This document shows positions 13,780 to 19,028 of a stretch of 23,850 nucleotides of DNA, piece by piece. The notes below the pieces were generated by a model. That model had not been told where the DNA came from, made no database searches, and saw only the letters and a program-made list of their open reading frames with translations. Each line of letters starts with the position of its first letter. Position 1 is the first letter of the stretch. Position numbers and translations under genes: made by a program. The DNA lies in IMG/VR virus record IMGVR_UViG_3300008120_001123, positions 1-23,850 of that record. One strand, 5' to 3'. This stretch comes from a virus.

Positions 13780-13807
13780 AATATACCGCCGATTCCCGCG
13801 CCGTCAT
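13780..13807 (-). promoter_or_regulatory. Sigma70-type promoter for the Gp157 operon
   Basis: On the minus strand ATGACG (13802-13807), a 16-base spacer and TATATT (13780-13785) match the sigma70 consensus at four and five positions. A start about seven bases on would be near 13773, leaving an 18-base leader made almost entirely of the SD hairpin. It lies in the only AT-rich spot of the gap between the lysozyme-like gene and the Gp157 gene. Confidence 0.55.
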
Positions 13808-13867
13808 TTCGAGGCGCTCTCCGTTTCTATCCGGCGCGGGAACCGGCGTCCGGCGGCATCTGCCGCA

Positions 13868-13892
13868 CCGCGGTCGGAACATCCGGCCGCGG
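13868..13892. repeat. Strong inverted repeat after the lysozyme-like gene
   Basis: CCGCGGTCGG, loop AACAT, CCGGCCGCGG forms a 10-base stem with a single imperfect pair. It begins 11 bases after the stop of the lysozyme-like gene on the minus strand. There is no T-tract after it, so it is not a standard intrinsic terminator. It may still stop or stabilise the upstream transcript. Confidence 0.5.
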
Positions 13893-13903
13893 AGTACCCA
13901 GGC

Positions 13904-14299
13904 TCAGTTGATGGCGGCCTCGACCGCGTTTGCGTACTTGACGGTCGCGGCCTTCTTGTGGCCGCGCGGCCCGCCGTTGTGGATGCGCGCGACCGTTCGC
14001 ACGTTCCAGTCCGGCGCGTAGCGGGTGAGGTAGGCGAGGACGATCTGCTCGGCGACGGCCTGGTCGCGGACGGACTGGTATCCGAGCGCGCGGAGGTCGG
14101 GCCGGCGCTCGGTCGCGTCGAGCCAGTAGGAGTAGTGGATCTGGAACGGGCCGAGGGCGCGACCGCCGTCGCCGACGGCGTTCGCCGGGTCGGCCTCGCC
14201 GCCGGTCTCGACGGCGCGGATCGCGTCGAGGATCGGGTCGGTGTCGAGTCCTGCCGGCGGCGGGACGAGGAGCGCGAGCGAGAGGAGGAGCGCGTTCAA
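13904..14299 (-). CDS. Secreted lysozyme-like/transglycosylase protein (candidate endolysin)
   Basis: This 131-aa protein appears to start with TTG (14297-14299), overlapping the preceding stop as TTGA. The N-terminus is a short hydrophobic signal-like stretch (LNALLLSLALLVPPPAG). A lysozyme-like fold follows: ILDAIRAVETGG with E31 as the likely catalytic acid, a GRALGPFQIHYSYW motif (47-60), YLTRYAPDWNVRTVARIHNG (about 94-113) and GHKKAATVKYANAV. GPFQI plus ARIHNGGP...T-x-K-Y is the layout of invertebrate-type/SLT-like muramidases. It could be the endolysin, with a signal-anchor-release N-terminus, or a cell-wall-opening factor. It lies among early genes, away from the possible holins. Confidence 0.75.
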   Translation of the reverse strand: MNALLLSLALLVPPPAGLDTDPILDAIRAVETGGEADPANAVGDGGRALGPFQIHYSYWLDATERRPDLRALGYQSVRDQAVAEQIVLAYLTRYAPDWNVRTVARIHNGGPRGHKKAATVKYANAVEAAIN

Positions 14300-14487
14300 C
14301 GGCGGCCTCCGATCCGGATGCGAGCGTCGCGGAGGTCGGAGAGCGCGCGGCGTCCGGCGCGCTGGAGCTGCTTGAGCTCGCCGTAGTTGCCGGCATGGAA
14401 CGACGCGGAGCGGACGCGCTGGCCGACCATCTGAGGCGAGGTCGAGCGCAAGATCCATTCGATGAGGTTCGAGAGGTCGCGGCTCAC
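14296..14487 (-). CDS. Small basic unknown protein (63 aa)
   Basis: The frame starts with GTG (14485-14487), overlapping the previous stop as GTGA, and ends overlapping the lysozyme-like gene. The product (VSRDLSNLIEWILRSTSPQM, then VGQRVRSASFHAGNYGELKQ) ends in an arginine-rich helix (LQRAGRRALSDLRDARIRIG). It is strongly basic, so nucleic-acid binding is possible. Family not recognised. The double coupling is the best support that it is expressed. Confidence 0.58.
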   Translation of the reverse strand: MSRDLSNLIEWILRSTSPQMVGQRVRSASFHAGNYGELKQLQRAGRRALSDLRDARIRIGGRR

Positions 14488-14648
14488 GCGGCACCTCCTT
14501 CCGCGCGGAACGCGTCGTAGAGTTCGCTGGCGAGGCGCTCGAACGATCCAGCGCCGCACACCGCGTCGACTGCCTGCGGGACCGTCTTGCCCGACTCGAC
14601 CTCGCGGATGATGAGGTCGCTGATAAGGGCGTTCTTTAGATGGCTCAT
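14484..14648 (-). CDS. Small unknown protein (54 aa)
   Basis: The ATG at 14646-14648 follows AGAAGGAGACAGC, a strong SD, preceded by a small hairpin and a sigma70-like promoter. The product begins MSHLKNALISDLIIREVESG and continues KTVPQAVDAVCGAGSFERLA. It is mildly acidic and mostly helical, with no recognised family. It leads a three-gene unit with the 63-aa protein and the lysozyme-like protein, all joined by GTGA/TTGA overlaps. Confidence 0.65.
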   Translation of the reverse strand: MSHLKNALISDLIIREVESGKTVPQAVDAVCGAGSFERLASELYDAFRAEGGAA

Positions 14649-14664
14649 GCTGCTGTCTCCTTCT

Positions 14665-14679
14665 GCGGCGTCTTGCCGC
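14665..14679 (-). promoter_or_regulatory. Leader stem-loop before the 54-aa gene
   Basis: On the minus strand GCGGC-AAGAC-GCCGC forms a perfect 5-base stem, followed by AGAAGGAGACAGC and ATG. It sits in the 5' leader of the transcript predicted from the promoter just upstream. It shares position, stem size and the AAGGAGAC string with the leaders at 12527, 12989 and 15487. Confidence 0.5.
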
Positions 14680-14688
14680 GGTTGAATC

Positions 14689-14716
14689 AGGATAGCAGTA
14701 TGTCGGCGCTCGTCAA
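14689..14716 (-). promoter_or_regulatory. Sigma70-type promoter for the lysozyme-like unit
   Basis: On the minus strand TTGACG (14711-14716), a 16-base spacer and TATCCT (14689-14694) match the consensus at five and four positions. It lies in the 119-base gap between the SSB-tail gene and the 54-aa gene and would give a leader of about 35 bases that includes the stem-loop. Confidence 0.58.
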
Positions 14717-14767
14717 CCCGTTTCGCCACCAAATCCAAAGATTCGCCGCGAATCGTGTTATCGGTAC

Positions 14768-15472
14768 TTAGAACGGGATCTCATCGAGATCGACGGCCGG
14801 CACGGGCTCGGCCGCGGAAGCCCGGGAAACCGGGTTTCCTGCCCCGCTGAGGCGCTCCGAGGCGTCGGCAGCCCGAACGGACGCCGAACGCGCGGCGGTC
14901 TCTGGGAGCCCTGCCGGCGGCCCCATGCGCCCGTAGAACTCGGCGACCGGAATCTCGAGCCCGTCGATGTCGCGGATCGGTACGCCGGCGATCAGGTCCG
15001 ACACCGCAAGCAGCGCGGAGTGCGGCCAGCGGTCGAGCGGCTCGGCGACGGGGATTCGCCAGCCGCGGTTCCCGAGCCACGTCACCGCGGCGCGGCGCTC
15101 GTCGACCGACGCGGCCGCGATCGTTGAGCGGCACCGCTCCCAGCTGCGCTCGGCCTGGATGCGGGCGAGTTCCTTCTCGACCCGCTCCGACTCGATGTTC
15201 CTCTTCCTCTTCTGCTCGCTGGTCCACTCCTGATCGCCGGGAGCCTTCGCGTCGACGTGCTTGCGAAAGACCCCGTAGATGAACCGCGCGCGGTCGCTTC
15301 CGTTCTCCGCGGCGTACGAGTGGAGCGCCGCCATCGCGAGCGACGGGCGCAGCTGCATGATGAGCGGCTTCGAGACCTCCCACGCCGTCTCGTCCCATTC
15401 GCCGCGGAAATGCCGCCGAGCCTCCGCGATGAAACGCTGGAAGTCCTCGGGCTCCATCCTGAATCCGTTCAT
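14768..15472 (-). CDS. Unknown early protein with SSB-like C-terminal tail
   Basis: This 234-aa protein starts MNGFRMEPEDFQRFIAEARR. Its first half is helical and rich in Trp and charge (HFRGEWDETAWEVSKPLIMQ, then LRPSLAMAALHSYAAENGSD). A long basic helix follows (EWTSEQKRKRNIESERVEKE). Residues about 185-225 are a low-complexity Ala/Ser/Pro linker, and the last seven are DLDEIPF (228-234). A disordered linker ending in an acidic -IPF tip is the interaction tail of single-stranded DNA-binding proteins, which recruits replication and repair enzymes. No OB fold is evident in the body, so it may be a replication or recombination accessory protein that mimics SSB. The ATG has AGAAGGAGACGAGC before it. 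Confidence 0.72.
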   Translation of the reverse strand: MNGFRMEPEDFQRFIAEARRHFRGEWDETAWEVSKPLIMQLRPSLAMAALHSYAAENGSDRARFIYGVFRKHVDAKAPGDQEWTSEQKRKRNIESERVEKELARIQAERSWERCRSTIAAASVDERRAAVTWLGNRGWRIPVAEPLDRWPHSALLAVSDLIAGVPIRDIDGLEIPVAEFYGRMGPPAGLPETAARSASVRAADASERLSGAGNPVSRASAAEPVPAVDLDEIPF

Positions 15473-15486
15473 GCTCGTCTCCTTCT

Positions 15487-15501
15487 GCTGCGTCGTGCAG
15501 C
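15487..15501 (-). promoter_or_regulatory. Leader stem-loop before the SSB-tail gene
   Basis: On the minus strand GCTGC-ACGAC-GCAGC forms a perfect 5-base stem, followed by AGAAGGAGACGAGC and ATG. The stem sequence differs from that at 14665 (GCTGC/GCAGC against GCGGC/GCCGC) while pairing is kept, which argues that the structure, not only the sequence, matters. Confidence 0.5.
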
Positions 15502-15709
15502 GGTCCGCATCGTAGCGATCGGCTCGCGACCGCGCACGCGTTGAAAAACGCGCGCCCTAACAACTGCGATGAGGGAAACTTGTCGCAGCCATGTCGATCA
15601 CCCATCGCTCAACCGAGTCGACGCATCGAGCGCGAGGACCACGAAGGAGAGGAGCAGAGGAGTTGAGCGTCAGGAGGAACCGGGAAACGCGAACGACATC
15701 CGGATACCA

Positions 15710-15743
15710 GGGGTGACTGGGGGGGGTTGTAGGGGGGGGGAGG
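15710..15743 (+). other. G-tract cluster able to form a G-quadruplex
   Basis: Runs of 4 (15710-15713), 8 (15719-15726) and 9 (15732-15740) guanines, then GG, are separated by five-base spacers (TGACT, TTGTA) and one A. With long runs folding back, a stable intramolecular quadruplex is possible on the plus strand; the minus strand is the matching C-rich strand. Confidence 0.6.
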
Positions 15744-15755
15744 CGGTCGCGTCAA
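15726..15755 (-). promoter_or_regulatory. Weak candidate promoter spanning the C-tract
   Basis: On the minus strand TTGACG (15750-15755), an 18-base spacer containing nine C, and TACAAC (15726-15731) could be a sigma70-type promoter for the SSB-tail gene. The -10 matches at only four places, the spacer is one base long and the leader would be about 250 bases. It is the best candidate I see in this gap. Confidence 0.3.
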
Positions 15756-15784
15756 GGGGAAAAATGGTCGGATTTTCCAAGAGC

Positions 15785-15816
15785 GAAGAAGTGGAAGTTT
15801 ATCTTCCACTTTCTTC
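15785..15816. repeat. Perfect 9-base hairpin with extended stem
   Basis: AAGTGGAAG (15789-15797), loop TTTAT, CTTCCACTT (15803-15811). A further GAAG/CTTC pair lies outside a one-base bulge (15785-15788 with 15813-15816). It is AT-richer than its surroundings and stands right beside the tandem repeats. It could be an origin element, a protein-binding dyad or part of a structured RNA. Confidence 0.6.
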
Positions 15817-15900
15817 ACTCCGTCCCGACTCCGTCCCGACTCCGTGCCGACTTCGACCAAGTCCCGTTTGAGTCCCTCCGAGTCCCTCCGAGTCCCGTCA
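15817..15900. repeat. Tandem 11-base and 10-base repeats, GGA-rich on minus strand
   Basis: Three 11-base units ACTCCGTCCCG (the third with one change) fill 15817-15849. Related units follow, with AGTCCCTCCG exactly twice at 15871-15890 and the variants AAGTCCCGTTTG and AGTCCCGTCA on either side. On the minus strand these read as repeated GGGAC and CGGAG, giving eleven GGA triplets in under 90 bases. Spacing near one helix turn would also suit iteron-like protein binding. Confidence 0.65.
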
Positions 15901-15912
15901 AATCCCGCGCGG

Positions 15913-15944
15913 CAAAAACGACACCGGCCGCACTGGGCGGCCGG
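15913..15944 (-). terminator. Rho-independent terminator after the HTH-like gene
   Basis: CCGGCCGC (15924-15931), loop ACTGG, GCGGCCGG (15937-15944) is a perfect 8-base stem. Read on the minus strand it is followed, after TGTCG, by TTTTT (15914-15918). It lies 38 bases after the stop of the 122-aa gene, so it closes the recT unit. Confidence 0.72.
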
Positions 15945-15982
15945 CATCGCATCAAGGGGAAAGAAGTCCGTAACAGTGTTCC

Positions 15983-16351
15983 TTACCGCGTCGCGCTTCC
16001 CCGGAACACGAGCAGCATCCGCACCGCGCGCTGGTTCAAGTCGAACCGCAGGTGCGGATCGACGCCCTCCCAGAGCTCGCGGTGCCGAGCGACCGTCGAC
16101 GGCGCGAGCCCGAGCGCCTTCCCGAGCGCCACGAGCCGCGGCGCAAGGTGCTGCGGCCTCAGATCGTACACGAGCCCGACCTCGATGATCCGCCGCACCT
16201 TCCGCGGCACATCCGGCGAGTTCCTCAGGTAGCCGGCGACCGGAAGGATCTCCTCGAGGTCGTACGGCCGGAAGATCGCCGGGTCTTCCTGCTCGATCCC
16301 GAGCTGGGCGCGGACCGAGGCGACGCCGGGTTCGATGATCCGCTCACCCAT
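15983..16351 (-). CDS. HTH-like early protein downstream of recT (122 aa)
   Basis: The product begins MGERIIEPGVASVRAQLGIE. Residues about 80-100 (APRLVALGKALGLAPSTVAR) look like a helix-turn-helix (ALGKALGLAPSTVARHREL), followed by an Arg/Leu-rich end (LRFDLNQRAVRMLLVFRGSA). It could be a regulator or a DNA-binding recombination partner. Its ATG start overlaps the end of recT by eight bases, so the two are co-translated. A terminator follows at once. No exonuclease motif is present, so it is not an obvious RecE/Exo partner for the annealing protein. Confidence 0.68.
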   Translation of the reverse strand: MGERIIEPGVASVRAQLGIEQEDPAIFRPYDLEEILPVAGYLRNSPDVPRKVRRIIEVGLVYDLRPQHLAPRLVALGKALGLAPSTVARHRELWEGVDPHLRFDLNQRAVRMLLVFRGSATR

Positions 16352-17342
16352 GCTTCGCCTCCTTCACGACCTCGAGCAGCCGGAACGCGCGGCCCTCGTC
16401 GCGGACGCGGACCCGCGTCGGGAGACCGAAGGCGGCATTCGCCTCGACCATCGTCTGGTGCGCCGGATCGAAGATCGCGAGCGGCTTGTCGATGGTCTTG
16501 CTCGTCGCCTTCCAGACACGCTTGCCGCCCTTGTCGATCGCCTCAAAATCCACGTCGCAGCCGACCTCGACCTCGCGCTCGACCGGACCGTTCCCCGGCC
16601 CGAGCAAGTCCTCGATTGCGGCCTTGCGCGCCGCCGGCGTCACGGATGCCGTCACGGCCTCAACCGCCGGCGCTGCGGCAGCCGGAGCCTCGACGACCGC
16701 CTCGACCACGGCCGGCTCAGGGAGCGCCTTGGCGGGCTTTCTCGCCGGCTTGGCGGCCTCGATCGCCGGGATATCCGCGTCGGCCTGTGCCATCTCCTCG
16801 GCCGAGTAGAGGCCGGAGAGTTCCGCCGGGAATCCCTTGCGAAGCGCCAGCATCTCCGCGCACTTCGCGAGCATGAGCGCCGGCATCCGACCCCACATCC
16901 CGGTCGGCCGTCCGTCCTTCCCGACCGGGCAGTATTCCCGCCAGAGCGCGACCGCGACGCACGGCTCGCGGAAGCCGCGCCGGAAGACGCCGACCGCGGC
17001 CGCCGACGGCGGCTCGTCCGAAAGCCAGACCGGCTTCCAGACGCCGTCCGCGCCGCACCAGCGCGGCTCAATCTGGCCCTCATACTCCTTGGAACGCTGC
17101 GCGGTCAACCGCGCGCCGTCGATCGAGATCTGGACCTGAAAGGTCTCCCGGCCCGCCTTCTTGTCCCACCGCGGCACGAGGTAGATCTGCCGCGTGAACG
17201 GGTCGAGGCCCGTCTTCTCGCAGACCGCGAGGAAGAGCTCGAGCTCGTTCGGGCTCGCGCCCTTCGCGATCGTCGCGATGATGAGATCGCGCTTGGCCCG
17301 GATCGACTCGGGCTCCTGCCCCACCTTGACCATATCTGTCAT
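16344..17342 (-). CDS. RecT/Beta-family single-strand annealing protein
   Basis: This 332-aa protein starts MTDMVKVGQEPESI (ATG at 17340-17342). Residues about 30-190 show the Beta/RecT core: ELELFLAVCEKTGLDPFTRQ then IYLVPRW, FQVQISIDGARLTAQRSKEY, WCGADGVW, and MWGRMPALMLAKCAEMLALR then KGFPAELSGLYSAEEM. This family coats and anneals complementary single strands during phage recombination and replication. An Ala/Pro/Val linker (about 195-245) joins a C-terminal domain (CDVDFEAIDKGGKRVWKATS ... PTRVRVRDEGRAF) that is longer than in plain RecT proteins and may bind partners. It leads an operon with the HTH-like gene. A promoter and hairpin leader lie upstream. No exonuclease gene is adjacent. 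Confidence 0.9.
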   Translation of the reverse strand: MTDMVKVGQEPESIRAKRDLIIATIAKGASPNELELFLAVCEKTGLDPFTRQIYLVPRWDKKAGRETFQVQISIDGARLTAQRSKEYEGQIEPRWCGADGVWKPVWLSDEPPSAAAVGVFRRGFREPCVAVALWREYCPVGKDGRPTGMWGRMPALMLAKCAEMLALRKGFPAELSGLYSAEEMAQADADIPAIEAAKPARKPAKALPEPAVVEAVVEAPAAAAPAVEAVTASVTPAARKAAIEDLLGPGNGPVEREVEVGCDVDFEAIDKGGKRVWKATSKTIDKPLAIFDPAHQTMVEANAAFGLPTRVRVRDEGRAFRLLEVVKEAKHG

Positions 17343-17357
17343 TGCTTTCTCACTTTC

Positions 17358-17373
17358 TTCGGCTCTTGCCGAA
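17358..17373 (-). promoter_or_regulatory. Leader stem-loop before recT
   Basis: On the minus strand TTCGGC-AAGA-GCCGAA is a perfect 6-base stem with a 4-base loop. It is followed by GAAAGTGAGAAAGCA and the recT ATG. The SD here (GTGAG) is poorer than in the other leaders. The dyad sits in the divergent gap and could instead be an operator for the plus-strand gene product. Confidence 0.5.
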
Positions 17374-17383
17374 ATCGAAAGGT

Positions 17384-17412
17384 AGCATACGAAAATGGAA
17401 AAGGGAAGGCAA
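17384..17412 (-). promoter_or_regulatory. Sigma70-type promoter for recT
   Basis: On the minus strand TTGCCT (17407-17412), a 17-base spacer and TATGCT (17384-17389) match consensus at four places each with ideal spacing. The predicted start is just before the stem-loop. The -35 region lies inside the first codons of the divergent plus-strand gene, so the two would influence one another. Confidence 0.5.
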
Positions 17413-17661
17413 GCCCTACCGGAAAAACTGAGAGCGGTGCGAGTGCAGAAGCACGTCACGGCCGTCCTGCGGATCGCTCGAAGGGTGCGCGACGGCGACG
17501 GGTTCCGGCGGCGAGACGCCGCCCGAAGCCTCGGGTTCGCCTCGATCTCGTGGGAGACCTGGGATCTCTACACGATGGCCGTCGACCTGGCCGATGACGA
17601 GGAACTCCGGCTCCTCGTCTCGCAGGCGCGGCAGACCGTGCTCGGCGAACTCACGAAATGA
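17395..17661 (+). CDS. Only plus-strand gene: small unknown protein (88 aa)
   Basis: The frame begins MEKGRQALPEKLRAVRVQKH and continues with a basic helix (RIARRVRDGDGFRRRDAARS), LGFASISWETWDLYTMAVDL and an acidic end. Third codon positions are mostly G or C, as expected for a real gene here, and the opposite-strand frame (17416-17709) is Arg/Ser shadow. The stop overlaps the stop of the 458-aa gene by 11 bases, tail to tail. AAAGG lies 13 bases before the ATG, which is distant, and no clear plus-strand promoter was found. Its position, divergent from recT and opposing the late operon, suits a switch regulator, but no HTH is certain. Confidence 0.6.
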   Translation: MEKGRQALPEKLRAVRVQKHVTAVLRIARRVRDGDGFRRRDAARSLGFASISWETWDLYTMAVDLADDEELRLLVSQARQTVLGELTK

Positions 17662-19027
17662 GCGCGTCGTCGATCGTCTCGGTGCCGCCCGACTGGCTCG
17701 GAAGCGCAAGGCCCAGTTCGTTCATCCGGAAGAGACGGTCGAAGGACGTGTTGAACGCGCCTTCGCCGTTGTTCGTCCAGTTCACGCGCACGTTGTCGTC
17801 GGCGTCCCAGTCGCTCGAGCCGGCGACGATACCGAAGTAGGGGCCGCCGTTTCCGAGCTGCGTCATCTCGGCGACCGTCACCTCGTCGATGTACATCGCC
17901 GCGGTCGCGATCCCGACCGTGCATTCCACCGAGAGGTAGACCGTCGTCGGCACGATGCGCGGCGAGAAGACCGTCGCGGTAGTGACTCCCCAGCTCGTCG
18001 AGATCGCGCCATGCCCGACCGTGATCGCCATGAGGCCGCCGCTCAGGACGTTGCCCGAGCCGTCCTTGAGCGAGATCCGCAGCGTGCCGGTCGCGCCGAC
18101 GTCCTTCTTCAGCGCGACCGAGATCATGTACGGCCGATCCGGCACGAGCTTTCCGACCGTTCCGCTCGAGGTGCCGAGCTGCTGCCGGATCTCCCACGTC
18201 GTACTCGTGGCCGCCGCCTTGACCGACTTCGCGCCGCGCCAGTAGGTGCCGGTCTCCGTGAGGAAGTCGGTGCCTGCGGTTCCGCTCGTGACCGTGAAGA
18301 GGAGCGGAACGTTCGAGGTCTGGTCCTCGAAGTCGGAGTTCGAGAGGATGTTCTGGCCGCGCGGGCCGGCGTCGACGTGGCCGGAGACGCACGTCATCCG
18401 AACGCGCTTGCCGCTGCCGGCCGGGAAGCGGTAGTCCAGCTCGTCAAATGCGGGCTGACCGCGGATCTCGAAGGCCTCGGAGCCGCTCGCGATTGACCCG
18501 TCTTGCGCGTCCTGGATGCAGCGGACGTCGATGAGCTCCGTCCGGCAGTTCGGCCAGACCGAGGTGTTTGAGAGCAGGATGTTCGGACACTCGGAGAAGG
18601 TCGCGAGGACGCCGTTTCCGTTGTTCGACGCGCCGTAGGAAATCACGCCCTTCGAGTTCGTCGTCTCGTCGACGCTCTCCGCGTCGGCCGACATCTCGCG
18701 GATGAGCCAGACGAGTGCGTCGCGCACCGTCCGATTCTCCATCGCGTTCCGAGTCGAGGTCTTCGCGTCGGCGTAGCACATCTCGATCAGCGTCTTTTCC
18801 GCCGACATCCGGATGTCGTTGAGGATGCCTCCGGTCTGCGCGATCCGTGCCTCGAGGTTCCCGACGAGCTGCTCGATCATGTAGGAGTCGGCCGACGAGT
18901 AGACGCTCTGGACGTCGGCGAGCTCCGTCTTGAGGTTGTTCTGGTGGGTGCGGACGGCGTCCATCATGCCGACGAGCTTGCCAAGCCGGGTAAATAGACC
19001 ATTTGCGCCGTCGTAGGTAATCGCCAT
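17651..19027 (-). CDS. Virion structural protein with jelly-roll-like centre (458 aa)
   Basis: The N-terminal 80 residues are helical (MAITYDGANGLFTRLGKLVG, then HQNNLKTELADVQSVYSSAD). Residues about 225-385 look like a carbohydrate-binding-type jelly roll: NILSNSDFEDQTSNVPLLFT, YWRGAKSVKAAATSTTWEIR then QQLG, and LVPDRPYMISVALKKD. The asparagine-start NILSNSDFE and the later strands are typical of CBM-like modules in secreted and phage proteins. The end (WDADDNVRVNWTNNGEGAFN) is polar. It is the last gene of the tail block and has AAGGAG before its ATG. A role at the tail tip or as a surface-binding protein is likely; the exact one is unknown. Confidence 0.72.
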   Translation of the reverse strand: MAITYDGANGLFTRLGKLVGMMDAVRTHQNNLKTELADVQSVYSSADSYMIEQLVGNLEARIAQTGGILNDIRMSAEKTLIEMCYADAKTSTRNAMENRTVRDALVWLIREMSADAESVDETTNSKGVISYGASNNGNGVLATFSECPNILLSNTSVWPNCRTELIDVRCIQDAQDGSIASGSEAFEIRGQPAFDELDYRFPAGSGKRVRMTCVSGHVDAGPRGQNILSNSDFEDQTSNVPLLFTVTSGTAGTDFLTETGTYWRGAKSVKAAATSTTWEIRQQLGTSSGTVGKLVPDRPYMISVALKKDVGATGTLRISLKDGSGNVLSGGLMAITVGHGAISTSWGVTTATVFSPRIVPTTVYLSVECTVGIATAAMYIDEVTVAEMTQLGNGGPYFGIVAGSSDWDADDNVRVNWTNNGEGAFNTSFDRLFRMNELGLALPSQSGGTETIDDALIS

Positions 19028-19028
19028 C

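Larger units (their letters stand above)
15473..15982. other. About 510-base non-coding control region
   Basis: This is the longest gap in the window. It holds, from low to high coordinates, a leader hairpin, a short stem CGCGTT-GAAA-AACGCG (15537-15552), a long G-tract cluster, a 9-base hairpin, tandem 10- and 11-base repeats and a terminator. TCAAGGGGAAA occurs twice, at 15752 and 15952, 200 bases apart. The only minus-strand frame through it (15609-15947) is Pro/Arg/Ser shadow without a sound SD. The mix of repeats, G-tracts and stem-loops would suit a replication origin or a structured RNA, and neither is proven. Confidence 0.55.

Noticed and set aside
13868-13892. CCGCGG inverted repeat as an intrinsic terminator
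   Set aside because: Strong stem but no following T-tract on either strand, so listed only as a repeat.
15785-15816. AAGTGGAAG hairpin as a plus-strand terminator
   Set aside because: Only a short broken T-stretch follows, and no plus-strand gene precedes it.
15817-15900. Tandem repeats as a CRISPR array
   Set aside because: Units are only 10-11 bases, directly joined with no unique spacers, and no cas gene is present.
15609-15947. 112-aa minus-strand frame through the control region
   Set aside because: Pro/Ser/Arg low complexity, spans the G/C tracts, tandem repeats and the terminator stem, no good SD.
16335-17597. 420-aa plus-strand frame over recT
   Set aside because: Repetitive Arg/Leu/Asp sequence complementary to the RecT-like gene, which has recognisable motifs.
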